64,000 nucleotides of DNA, from contig ML133386.1 in assembly GCA_003864495.1 (NCBI GenBank), positions 868,001-932,000 on the forward strand, read 5' to 3'. A program made the position numbers and the translations under genes. The notes beneath the pieces were generated by a model. That model ran no database searches. It saw nothing but the letters and a program-made list of their open reading frames with translations, and was not told the DNA's origin. Shown here in pieces: positions 1-11,000 of the stretch (the first letter of the stretch is position 1; the number at the start of each line of letters is the position of its first letter). The DNA comes from Nemopilema nomurai (lineage: Eukaryota; Cnidaria; Scyphozoa; Rhizostomeae; Rhizostomatidae).

Positions 1-250
1 TTTTCGCATACTTGAACATACTGTGAACATACTTGAAGCACATTTTCGCACGACAATACAAGAGTATGCAGATGTCGGAGAAAGGCCAAAGCTGAAATTG
101 CAGATCGAACACCACGCAAGGGTTATGCGAATGAGCGTACGGTTACTGTGTGTCACAAATCAGCATTCACTCACATCTTCTTTAAGAAGAGTCCAGGTGA
201 AGAGACGAACTCTTCCTGCATATAAAGAATGGGATTATGCCTATATATAA
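1..250 (-). repeat. Dispersed repeat family, copy 1 (reverse arm)
   Basis: Reverse complement of this stretch matches the arm at 590-800. Shared landmarks are the AATCCCATT start, GAGTTCGTC, GATTTGT, CGATC-GCAAT, and then a block containing TCCGACATCTGCATACTC. The two arms face each other about 340 bp apart, as in a fold-back element or long-TIR MITE. Other copies occur at 3712-3985, 6757-6842, 14810-15125, 45935-46125 and 58375-58510. Confidence 0.6.
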
Positions 251-589
251 ATATATATAAGAAGTTTGTCTGTTGATACTTCCGTAGCCTGCTCACAATA
301 CGTTTTTGCGTAGAGCGTGATTTACTTTAGAGCTGAAGAAAAAAATTCATGTTTACCTCTAAAAGCCTATTAATATATATAGCCTCCACAACTCCTCAAG
401 AAAAAGGCGACATAGTTTGTCCAATAACCGAGACGTTTTCTCGCTTAATCTGTTCGCGCAATTTGGATTCTCTTAAACATTTGGCTCTAAAATTAAATTT
501 CACTTGGACTTTGGCAACTTCGAGGCGGCTGTGCTAGCTTTTCCGGGGTTTTGCGTTCTTTGATCTGGGAATTTTGTGCCCGGTCTAAA

Positions 590-830
590 CATCTATAAAA
601 AATCCCATTATACGAGAGAGTTCGTCGTTTCGCTTTGACTCTTTTTTCCAAAAAAGGTATGAGTGAACGTTGATTTGTCATAACGCAGCCAATCATTCGC
701 TTTTCGATCCGCAATGGTCATTTATAATTTTCCCAAACGACTGCATACACTATGAAATGTCGGACGAAGAAGAGCTTTAAGCTGGCGACAACTATGGCCC
801 CGCTGTTCCGTGCTATTTTGAAGGCTGTGG
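590..830 (+). repeat. Dispersed repeat family, copy 1 (forward arm)
   Basis: Inverted partner of 1-250. Ends with the family signature around ACTGCATACACTATGAAATG and TGTCGGACGAAGA. The span between the arms (251-589) holds no recognisable gene. Confidence 0.6.
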
Positions 831-946
831 TGCAGAACACTGGCTCGAATACTCTCTAAGCGTTTAAACTTTGATCGACAATGGTCAATTCAGCAAACAT
901 TACTCACACATTATTGTGAATCAAACGTGTTAGCGTCTCCTATGAA

Positions 947-1027
947 CCAAAAATGTTGGCTTCTTCTATGAGCCAAGCATTTTGACCTTTTGTAAAAGCC
1001 AAAAATGTTGGCTTCTTCTATGAGCCG
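947..1027. repeat. 27-bp direct repeat
   Basis: AAAATGTTGGCTTCTTCTATGAGCC occurs at about 949-973 and again at about 1001-1025, separated by a short spacer. It lies just downstream (minus strand) of the last visible MORC exon. Confidence 0.7.
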
Positions 1028-1061
1028 AACGAAGGCGGCATTCACAAAAAGGATACTGAAC

Positions 1062-4000
1062 TTTTTTGCTTCCCAAGTGACTAGTGGGACGATGATCGTT
1101 TTTGAGTTAATCTTTTCGAGGTACGTCTGTGACAGAAACCCTAGACTCAAGCGATTGTCTCTCTTTGTAAAAACAAGAGCATCTTTACCAAGACGCATCG
1201 ACCCTGATTTGAAACCATTCCCATACTGACCGACTGGCAAATGATCCCCCAAAGCAACCTACCAAAATACAGCCTTAATCAATAAGTGGCATTCAAGGTT
1301 ACCTGGGGCACAAAATACAAAACATATTTGAAAGCCCGTCAGGCTAGAGAATAAATATCTGATGTAACCAGCTCCTTGATTATAAGCTTCAGAAGAAACA
1401 AAACGGTATTAAAGGCTATCAAATCTCCATGAGCACTATTATTGGCATTCTATTTGCTCTTGAAAAAAGGACATTGTTGTAACCAATAAGATATTTGAAT
1501 GTAACAGCATCTAGAAACGATTCTGCTGAATAGAAACAGTGCTGCATCATGCCTCACTGCCTTAAATAAAGCAGTTTCCAGGCAGCAAAGACATTAATAT
1601 ATGAAAGCCTGGGTAGCAACCAGTCTAGAATTTTTCCTCTTGTCTTTTGTAAAACTGATTAGCAATAGAATATTCTAAAAATCCACTTACTTTTTCTGAG
1701 AATCCAAAGCTGTTGTGAGTAAAAAAGAAAGATTTGACCAATCATATGTGTTTGGTTTCCATTGACAATAAATAAAATATGGAAAAACCAAGTTTCATGA
1801 GCATACAAGACAAGTGTAAAGCCATTCAATGTTGAAAAATTAAGAATCATTTTCTACAGTGATCACCTTTGAGTGTTTGGCTACAATACGAAACAATTTA
1901 AAAAAACAGCTTTTAAAAGTCAATCATAAGCATCAAAAATTTACAAGGAAAAACATTTATTAGCAGCCATCAATTAAGGTAAGTTTGAAATATTCTCAAA
2001 AGCCCACCAATCCAAGGCTACCTCCATTTTTGGCATTGTGTTTATTACACTGGGCATCTTCAAGAATCCTCTTTGAATTGCAAAATTAATATTATGGACA
2101 TAAGATTTTACACATAGGTAAGTTTTCTTTAGGATTTCCCCTTACATCCACAATTTGGATCCTGTAACCCTTGATCCCACTTCTGCAGTCCTTTATAATC
2201 AACAACACCAAGGTCATAAACAATAAAAGTAATTTATAGGGTGCAGAGAAAAAGAAGAATGCCCACCTGACCATCTTGTATAGATTGTTTGGTGTCATTC
2301 CAGATCCGTTATCAGTAAAAACAAGCAAAAACTGATTTTTCAAGAGCTTAACATCAACAAGCAATTGACTGGCATTCACATCTGGGTCATAAGCATTGTC
2401 TGCAATGAACACATGTATTCAAAACAAAGCAACAAGGAATTCAAACACATCTAGAATGCTGTTTAAAAACCAGAACAACTTTGAAGAAAGATTCATTTTA
2501 TTAGGCATTGTTTAAATATAAAAAAAATTGACAAGGTTAATGCTTTGAATTGCTATTTTCTTACTGTGGTTTCATCTATCTTATAAATATAAAGATAAAT
2601 ACACTCGTGCACAAATAAAAAACAGACAGTTAAATTGATTGATAAAATGATTATTTCTAATGAACATAGACATAATGCTTACCAATGAGCTCTGCAACAG
2701 CACTGAATGGCCAAGTGTGACTTGTTGAGTTTGTATGCAAATACTTTGGGTGGAGCTTTAAACAATTATAAAGGAAAAAATGTCAATAAACCAACTTTCT
2801 ACATATAAAAGGTTCTTCAAGGCAGCAATGCTCTTAAATCCTGAATTTTTAAAATTGATTGAATTTTACTGTTTCTTCTTTACTTTCATAAACACCTTAA
2901 AATCTTGTCTGCTTGTTAGATATCACATAGGCACAAGCCAAATGATATCAGAATATTCAAAAATGAAAAGGACAATCCCACTTGCTCTGTGTGATTCTGT
3001 TTTAAAATCAGTAAAAAAGAACAGATCTTATCAATCAATTCAATACTTTCCAAGTAGCAATAGCCGTCCAATAACCAATCCTATCAGTATGGAAAGCTTC
3101 ACAGAAAAAGAGGGCTCAAAATTCAAAACTGTTGTTGACACATTTTATCTCGCACATGTGTTATCTTGGTTATATAAATGTACAAAAAAACACTGTAACC
3201 TGGAATAAAAAACTGCTGAATTTATCCATCACCATCCATTCTCACATACAAGTAAGTTTGTGAAATCATTTCACATACTCAATTATTAATTCTACTGTTT
3301 AAGAATGCAGAAATTATCAAAAATTGATAGTTAGGCTCTTTTTCTTCCTGATCTACAGAGAAAGATGTCAATCTCAAAGTATTTTTCAAATTTATGCACC
3401 AATTGTCAAGGCTATTGTATGGGTAAAATCATAAGTCACCAGGAAGGTGCGGAAACAAAGATGTTTAGAATAAAACAGCATGTTTCCACAAGCATAAGGA
3501 CCAAAACCTATGCAGAAAGAGAGCAGTCACATTGAAATTGTTAAAGACACAATGCCCAAACTAATACTGATTCGGCTATAGAGCAACACTATATGGTTTA
3601 GAGAATCCAAATTGCACCAAAACATACAGTGATGACAATTTTCCTATAATTGGGCAAGCTAAGTGGTCTTTTCACCTAGGTGTTCTGGAGTCTGTGTATA
3701 TTTCAATAGAAAATCCCATTCTTTGTAGGCAGAAAGAGTTTGTCTTTTCCCTTGGGCTATTCTAAAGTAAGGTGTTAAAGTAATGCTGATTGGTCAATTA
3801 TAACCAATCATGCGCTCTGTTTATCACCCTCTATTGTTTTTCAAGCTGCATCAGGCTATTTATGCGGTCAGCTTTTGGTTATTTTCCAATGTTTGCATGC
3901 TCTGAGGAGTGTCGGACGAAAAAGTACTTTAAGTATGCGAAAACTAGTTCTGCTTTTTCTTGCCACAATGAGATCTTTCATAGAGATGTAGAAAGACTCC

Positions 4001-4815
4001 AATTGGGAAATGGCAAATGAATCACATGGCATAGTTTCTGTTACAACTTTGTAGTTATATATCGCTTCTGTACAGAAGTTACTAAAGGCTAAAGCATGTA
4101 AGTAAGACTAAATGAATGTCCATATAAGAAATATGGATGTTGTTCAAAAGTACAAATACTCAAGAAATAAAGTAATATAATCCAGGTTGAATCAATGCAC
4201 TCTTGAAGGAATCTTTACCTGAAGCTCTTGGGTTCTAATGAAACTTGGTCAAGTGGATCAATGTGCTGTGATAGCCTGTATTTTTAATTTATAAGTTCCT
4301 TGCCACTTAATATGAGAAGTTAATGGCTTTTTAAGTTTTGACACAATATTGCGGTACTGACCCCTAGATTGGTTGTACTGTCCACAGTTTTCTTCGAAAA
4401 ATAAAATACCTGAGGGGGACTTCAACTGAGTACCTGGTTGTAACCAGGTTTATTGTACCCAACCAGAAAGCCACACTGTGTTATGATTGCTCAGTCGATT
4501 GAATGAGAGGTTGGTTGTCGTTGCGATTTAAAACACAGCGACAGAAAAGGTATGTAACTAGACCGTACTACCGTGAAATGGCTGCAACAACTTTGAAACA
4601 AGACTGCTGAGAATAAATAGCAGTCAATCTCTCACAAGCTTTCTGTGGCCAAAGAGTTGTTGTGTGGATCGTAGGCCTGCTAGGTACATGAATCAAACAT
4701 GGAGAAAATTTGCCGCCAAACTTACTGCGCTCAAATATTGGCCATCTGCAGCTCGAACTGGGATTTCAGGGCATTCAGTCTCCTTAGAAGCACTCTTTCT
4801 AGAAACTTCTGTCAT
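1062..4815 (-). CDS. MORC3: MORC3-type GHKL ATPase, N-terminal exons (gene continues past left edge)
   Basis: Five coding exons read on the minus strand: 4726-4815, 2683-2755, 2267-2399, 1691-1709 and 1062-1258. All junctions are GT-AG and in phase. The first encodes 30 residues starting MTEVSRK. The rest give the MORC GHKL ATPase core: [19 protein letters not shown] with DNAYDPDV (motif I, catalytic Glu and Mg-binding Asn), DNGSGMT (motif II), SFGFSEK, then [15 protein letters not shown] (glycine-rich ATP lid) and LSQTYLE. MORC proteins are nuclear ATPases that compact or mark chromatin; the family continues with an S5 domain, a CW zinc finger and a coiled coil, which must lie left of position 1. 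The order of motifs and the lengths fit MORC3/MORC4 closely, MORC3 best. The end of the last exon (weak donor near 1062) is the least certain boundary. Exon four is only 19 nt. Confidence 0.92.
1691..1709 (-). other. MORC3: 19-nt micro-exon of the MORC gene
   Basis: The exon before ends in phase 2 at 2267 and the exon after starts in phase 0 at 1258. The 19 nt between CAACAG and GTAAGT supply exactly SFGFSEK, the conserved MORC segment (SFGFSDK in vertebrate MORC3), and restore frame. Confidence 0.85.
2756..4725. other. MORC intron 1, no other gene seen
   Basis: AT-rich intron. A 142-codon open frame at 2780-3208 on the plus strand has low-complexity composition and no recognisable motif, and is treated as chance. 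The only structured content is the dispersed repeat copy at 3712-3985. Confidence 0.6.
3712..3985 (+). repeat. Dispersed repeat family, copy 2
   Basis: Contains the family landmarks in order: AAATCCCATTCTTT, AGAGTTTGTC, CTGATTGG, and then TTTTGGTTATTTTCCAATG, GCATGCTCTGAGGAGTGTCG and GTACTTTAAGTATGCGAAAA. It is the best preserved single copy in the window. Confidence 0.65.
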
Positions 4816-5331
4816 GTCGGGAATCTATGGAGAAGTTCTCCGTTGAGTTCACTTTGGCGTTCTCGTGTAGTCTCGTTTGAAGCCGATGGCGGGATGCGAA
4901 TCAAAACAATGTGTTTCCGGGGGTTGCTTCACTCGAGCAAGAAAGTCATTACCAATTATCATCTATGCAACAGAAGTGGTTGGTTGGTGCAAAAACTTCC
5001 GTCAATTTAATTTTTAAATTTCATATGGGTTAAGGGCTATTTCAAATATTTTACAGCAAAAAACACCTTTCACGGAAGCGAGTCATCTCAAGAGTATCAC
5101 TGTGTCCTATTGACGTGTCGATTCAATTCTTCATCATAGTGAACAGGCAAAAAGTCAGCATGTCTCAAATAAATGTGTCAAACATTTATCAATCTTGAAA
5201 GAATAGTTATCACCACGATGAACATTAAGTCTCAATCAGACGTAAGTGTCGAAATTGTCAATTAATGAAATATGTTGGCTTCAAAACATAAAAATGATCA
5301 ATGCAGTAAATTTGAAACATCAAAGTGAACA

Positions 5332-5673
5332 TCAAACTTCTTTTTGCAGTAACGGGTTCTGAAAATCGTAACAAAATTTTGAAGGATAATGGACAGTAAA
5401 TGTGGGCAGCTGTTCCGCGGTGAAAATTATTTTGCACATGTGGATGCTTTGAATGTGTCGATTTATGGCTTCCTGTTTCTCTTTCTCTTGATAAAATGGC
5501 CCTGTAAATATAGAATTACGTAAGAAACACAGCATTCAAGAACGGACTTTAGAAACAGTTATTTCAACATATCAGATCCAGAATTCATGCATACCTCCTG
5601 TATTGGCTTGAAGGGAGTTGGGAACTAATAAGAATCCATTCTCTGTGCGCAAAGTAGCCTGGAGCTGAGTCAT
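5332..5673 (-). CDS. Tentative two-exon gene, 82-aa protein of unknown function
   Basis: Exon 1 (5595-5673) starts MTQLQATLRTENGF and ends at donor G|GTATGC in phase 1. Exon 2 (5332-5501) follows acceptor TTTACAG, joins in frame and runs 56 codons to a stop, ending NPLLQKEV. The protein is hydrophilic, with no signal peptide or membrane segment, and I do not recognise a family. It lies between the MORC and importin alpha genes on the same strand. Support is limited to clean splice signals and a kept frame, so a chance pairing remains possible; a transcript or a conserved homologue would decide it. Confidence 0.35.
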
Positions 5674-6185
5674 TCTTGATTCACAAGGGGGACTGGACAC
5701 GAAACTTCCTGATAGTCACTGCCATTCTTTGCGACTTGATTTGGCATAGCAACACTAGTAGATTCTTGTTGCCACGATCTCCTTAAACTTCAATACTCGA
5801 ACTTTCTCGAAATTGTGACAACATTTGGAGATTTGCCCGCCCCACCGGGAAAAAGACTAGAACACAACACAATAGAAAATGACAGTACGGCTTTGAATGG
5901 GTGGGGTTCCTCAGTCGTACATTTAAGGCTACGGAAAGGCTATCGAGGAATAAACCAAAAAGGGTATGAAAAATATACAAAATTTAAAAAGGATAGCTAA
6001 TGATTAATTTGCACGTTGCTAGCTGCGACCCAACATATCCCCTTGCTCAGTTGAGCACCAGTAAAGCATAATGACGATACTAGACCTGCTGGCGGATCAT
6101 GTTTATACCTGCCTTCGATTGTAATTTATCGATTGTGAGACACAGCGAAGACATATACTTTCTCGTCTTACACTCCTCTGAAACT

Positions 6186-6750
6186 TCACAATATGCTCGT
6201 GGGAACATGCTGTTTTATTCTATCCTCCAATCTTTGAGTAGTGCGTCCTACATACCGAGCTTCACATCGGCAACAAAATTCGTAAACGACTAAATTTTTT
6301 TTTAGGGCAGGAACGCAATCCTTTTGGGTGGAGGAAAACACGGTCTTAGCATTGTAGACCACGTGAGGATTCACAGCTGAATAGCAGAAATTGATGGATC
6401 TTTTATTCGATTTTCAAATTTTAGCGAAACGTCACCAATCCAAGGTAATTTGAGATAAACAGGGCACTTTTCAGGTCCAAAATGCTTGTCAGAGATGAAA
6501 CTGGCAATTATTTGTTTGAAACACCTCGAGATGACATCATCAGGGTAGCCATTTTCAATTAGAATACGTTTTATTGTATCGAGTTCGGAAGTGAGCTTAG
6601 TTTTGGAGCAAAACATAAGCGCCCTGTGAACTAAGGTTTTGATGAGACCAATTTTCCTTTCTTTAGGGCTAAAAGAGTTCCAGCGAATATATTGACCAGT
6701 AAATGTTGGTTTCCTATAGACACTGGTGAAAAAGGAATCGCCCTTCTTTT
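6186..6750 (-). mobile_element. Penelope-like retroelement fragment (RT C-terminus plus GIY-YIG), decayed
   Basis: Minus-strand translation gives, across at least one frameshift, FFTSVYRKPTFTGQY, KIGLIKTLVHRALM, ELDTIKRILIENGYP and then VVYEFCCRCEARYVGRT. This is the usual end of a Penelope-like reverse transcriptase followed by a GIY-YIG endonuclease core. The 5' part is missing, and the fragment abuts a dispersed repeat copy at 6757. It is a dead, 5'-truncated copy. Confidence 0.8.
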
Positions 6751-6756
6751 GACATC

Positions 6757-6842
6757 CGGCTTTTGGTTATCTTCCGACGATTGCATACTCTGAGGAGTGT
6801 CGGTCGAAGGAGTACTTTAAAGGCTGAAATACACGGTTCTTT
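6757..6842 (+). repeat. Dispersed repeat family, copy 3 (partial)
   Basis: Carries only the terminal signature: GGCTTTTGGTTATCTTCCGA, GCATACTCTGAGGAGTGTCG and AGTACTTTAAA. Confidence 0.6.
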
Positions 6843-8081
6843 TTTACGTCCGTTTTCACCTAAACGATGAAAAAGGGATGGCAGTCACCTGTATACACGT
6901 ATCCTTTAAAATCCTTTTCCTTTTCGTTGCTTTCGTCGTGGGTAGGCCAACAAAGAAAGTAGCTCCAGCCTGTTTACTAGTGGCACTAATTACCAAACGA
7001 TCTTAATGGAAATCAAGATGGAAATCAAGACAAACACATCCAGAAATCTTTTCAATAAGGCGTTCAAGAAATATAATTCGTTGCGCACCATATGTGACAA
7101 TTCGTCTGAGCAACATGACTACGACAACAACAAAGGCTACGTTCGTTAATGACTCCTAATGAGATAACAATCAGGACGAGAGACGAACTTGAAACAGGTG
7201 ACGCGGTTCATTTCTGTCACAACGCAGCTTAATTGCTTGTGATTCAAAGTGGCAATCTCGGCTTTCATAGAAAATTACAACTTTAACAAAAATCAAGAAA
7301 ATTATCTCAACATCTTTCTTGTAGAAAACAATATGCAGCTTCTTGTAACAAAACAAAAGAAAACTGGAGGACCTCTTCATTTCTTCCATTCATCAACACC
7401 ACGATCACTTTACCTTGTAACTGACTGTACCTATGTCTCAGCATCTGGCACTTCAAAATATGGAATATACTAGCAAAAGAATCGGTTGTCTCATTTTTGG
7501 GAACACTCTACTGACACCGGGCAAGGATCAGAGTTCCCTGACGCGAAGATAGTCTTAATGTAAAGATTGTTAAAGGAAATAGACTCTTAAAAACGACCGC
7601 CTAAAACAAGAAGGAACTTAGGCCTACTATAGGCGCACTGCAAAGCTGAAAAGGAGTACCAGGATACATTTCGCTGTTATGACATAACTATTAACATACA
7701 AACTTTTCTAGGGTAACCGAAAAAACTTGAACAGCAGTAGATGACACGAGATAAGTCTATTGATCCGGAAATACGACGGTAATGAATGGTGGGTTGAATG
7801 TACAGATACAAAATAGCAATTTATGTACTGTCAAGCTAAAATCTAAGAGTGGTTATAGTAAGGGCAGAAGACAGGTTACAGCGAAAACCTATTGAGCAGA
7901 ACGAATTTACAAATGACAACAGAAAGGGAACTGTCGCAGTGACAGGACAGGACGGTGTTTGCCGCACACGACGTGCAAAAGAACCCAACATATAGCGGCG
8001 CGTAAAGGCAACATGCTGGTACGTGATCGGCATGCAACCACATCGCAGATAGAGGGGTATGGCAACCCTCGTGCCCCTGCA
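6843..8081. other. Intergenic region downstream of importin alpha
   Basis: No gene, repeat array or conserved domain is visible on either strand. Short open frames here have no recognisable content. It should include the importin alpha 3' UTR, but I could not place its end. Confidence 0.5.
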
Positions 8082-11000
8082 CTACAGGTTAAATCCTCCC
8101 TGGGGCAGAGGAAGGTTCTGAGAGAACGCGAATTCGTTATTTTCAACATGAGGTGCTACAGCGTCGATCTCTAATGGCTCGTCCTCTTTAAAATATGTGT
8201 CAATCAATTCGTAAGCCTTTTTATAAATGTCTTCGTTGCTGTGTTGCTGCAGGTATTCAATTTTTTCGATTCCTAGAAAAAAGAAATCTCTCAGCCTAGA
8301 AAACTCATCCTTCAAAAATCCCGAAAACAAAATGATGGCGAAATATTCATTCCTGTGGGGCTCAAAAACTTAAATTCACAGATAGAAAGAATTACAGGCA
8401 TCGTATTTGTGATACTGGATGCTAAAAAAGACTTAAATAAATAAAACAAAACGATAAAAGAAGCGTAGGAATGAGTTGCAATAGGAGAAGCAACATAATG
8501 ATTACCAAAACATTCTTCGACCTCCAATGCATATTTGTTTGGAGAGCCCATTGACTTGGCCTCTTTCTCTCCAACTTTTAAGATATTGTCAAGTCCATTC
8601 AATGCAACGAGGACAATCTTTGTGTCCATAACGGATAGCAGATCGCAAAGAGGTTTGATGCAGCCTTGAGAGGCAATGTATCTGAAATGAACCAAAGGCC
8701 ATTAAAAGCTATTACTTAGGGCAACGAAAGTAAATGTGGGGTGGTTTTGGTTAGGATAGGATATCAGTCAACACAGTTTTATTTGCTTATTCGTCTAATT
8801 GCATGATACTAGTAGCGATGGCGAAAGTAAGTTCACCGAAAGGTGCAAAAACTGCACCAAAACACCACAGGGGGGAAACGGCCGGCCCGTGCAAAGTTCA
8901 TGATACATGCAAAGTTGATGATAGATGCAAAGTTGATGATACATGCAAAGTTGATGATACATGCAAAGTTGATGATACATGCAAAGTTGATGATACATGC
9001 AAAGTTGATGATCGATGCAAAGTTGATGATACATGCGAGAGAATTACTTGATCTCCTTACTTGATCTGCTTGCTTGTTCCTCCAGATGTAGCATTTGTTA
9101 TGGCCCAGGCAGCTTCTTTTCTGGTCTTGAATTCGGCGTTACAAAGTATTTCAACAAGAGCGGGCACGATGTTGGAGTCGATCACTGCCTAAACAATGGC
9201 GAGAAGCGTAGAAGTGATCAACAAAAAGCAAGCCAAAACATCTGAATGGCAGACTGCCAAATCGTTTATTGAGCACATTAATTAAAATGACTGGTTTGCA
9301 AAGACTTTGCGCCCAGAAAAGGAAACATACCTGAATCTGCTGCTTATTTCCAGCAGTTATATTCGAAATTGTCCAGCATGTTTCCTTTCTGATCGTTTCT
9401 CGGACATTGCCCAGAAGGTGCAGCAAGCCAGGTAGAGCATTGCAATTCAAAATTACCTGCACGTGGAAAAAAGGGAGAAGGTAAGAAACAACTAAAGTGG
9501 ATAAACTTTCATGAACCTGGGTCTCTTCAGTGCTGCATTTCTTTAAAAGAGGTTTATGGAAATACATTCATGACACGTGGTACAGTGGATCGCCTAACTT
9601 CCAAAAATGGGATTTCAATGGAGATCGCAAAAAATCCATGGAGCAAAAAAAGAATGAAGTCTGCTTGAAGAGAGTCAGCTTTGAAGAGTGGCGCATTGCT
9701 TTAAAATTGGGAGAAGACTAAGAGGAAGCATGACGTCATAAATTCGCTAACTACGGGGACCGAGGAAGAAAGGCACCTGAGTCTGGAGATCGTCGCCGGT
9801 GACAATGTTTCCAACACCTCTGACTGCCGCTGATACGACGTTGGTCGCGTTATGCCTGCGCAGCAAAGCAAAGGAAACATGTTAATGAGGTGAACAGGAC
9901 GAAGGAGTCGCAGAAACCCATTTCAATCATACAGTTGCCTAAAGATATTGCCGAGTCGGCTGGCCATTCAAGGCATCACCAAGATCTCATGTTCGATTGA
10001 TTTCCTTCTAATCAAGAACCACTTTGATTTAGTTTAACTCGAGGGCGTCTAAGGGGCTTTTAATTTTTTGATTTGGTTAAGGGGCTTTTAATTTTTTGAT
10101 TTGGTTTAATCTAGAGCCTTTTGGACTTCGCCTTCGTTACTTCAACAAAGCATTTGCTACTACAGAACATAGGTACCACATGTCGCTACAGAATTGCGAA
10201 ATTACTCACATCAGAAGCTCAACGAGTCTTCGGCAAACCCCAGCATCTATGACAGACTGGATTTTTATGTTTGGTCCGTCCGACAAGTATGCGATTGCCC
10301 AACAGGCGTCGGCTAAAACATCATCGTCACCGTGAAATAGCAACTGGGCCAGTGTGGGCAGGAATGGAGAAACCTACGGGGGTTTACATAGGGTCACTTT
10401 ACACACATTAGACAGACAATATATTTAACAGGTCAACCTGTTGTCGGGGTCGTTAATGTTAATAAAAACTGAGTCATTCGAAGGTAGAGCTTTCGGCGGT
10501 AGGTCAGGCCCAAGTCAAGCGTCGAACGATGTCGTTTGATTAGATTATGCAAAAAAACTGAGGCAAGTCCTCTCTTGTGCCCTGCCTAATACATGAAGCA
10601 TTCCTAGCAATCTCAAAGTAAAGCTGGACAAGCGTAGACACAAAGGCGTGAAAATATATTATTTTGTTGCATGGAAATGAACTTGAAAATCGGGCCAGAT
10701 TCTACTTCTTCATGAATCAGTTTGAAAATGTGATTGACATCGATGCCGAGCGGTGCCACCTTAACACCACAATTGAACTTATTGCTATTGGGTTCAGCGC
10801 ATGAAAGGCTTGACGTTTGATCTTGGCTTGACGTTTGACCTTGGCTTGACGTTTGACCTTGGCTTGACGTTTGACCTTGGCTTCCGTATCTTACCTTAGA
10901 AAAATCAGGGGGCGGACTTTTTCCTCTGCATAGATTTGAAAGACACCAAACAGCGTTCTGGATCATTGAGTTTTTTGAACATCGATTGAGTAAACTACAT

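Noticed and set aside
2780..3208. 142-codon plus-strand frame in the MORC intron
   Set aside because: AT-rich composition, no motif, and it lies antisense in an intron between two well-supported exons.
8891..9036. CRISPR array
   Set aside because: Units are contiguous 18-mers with no unique spacers, in a eukaryotic intron.
8795..9064. Periodic frames (CKVDDT, MYHQLC)
   Set aside because: Translations of the 18-bp minisatellite.
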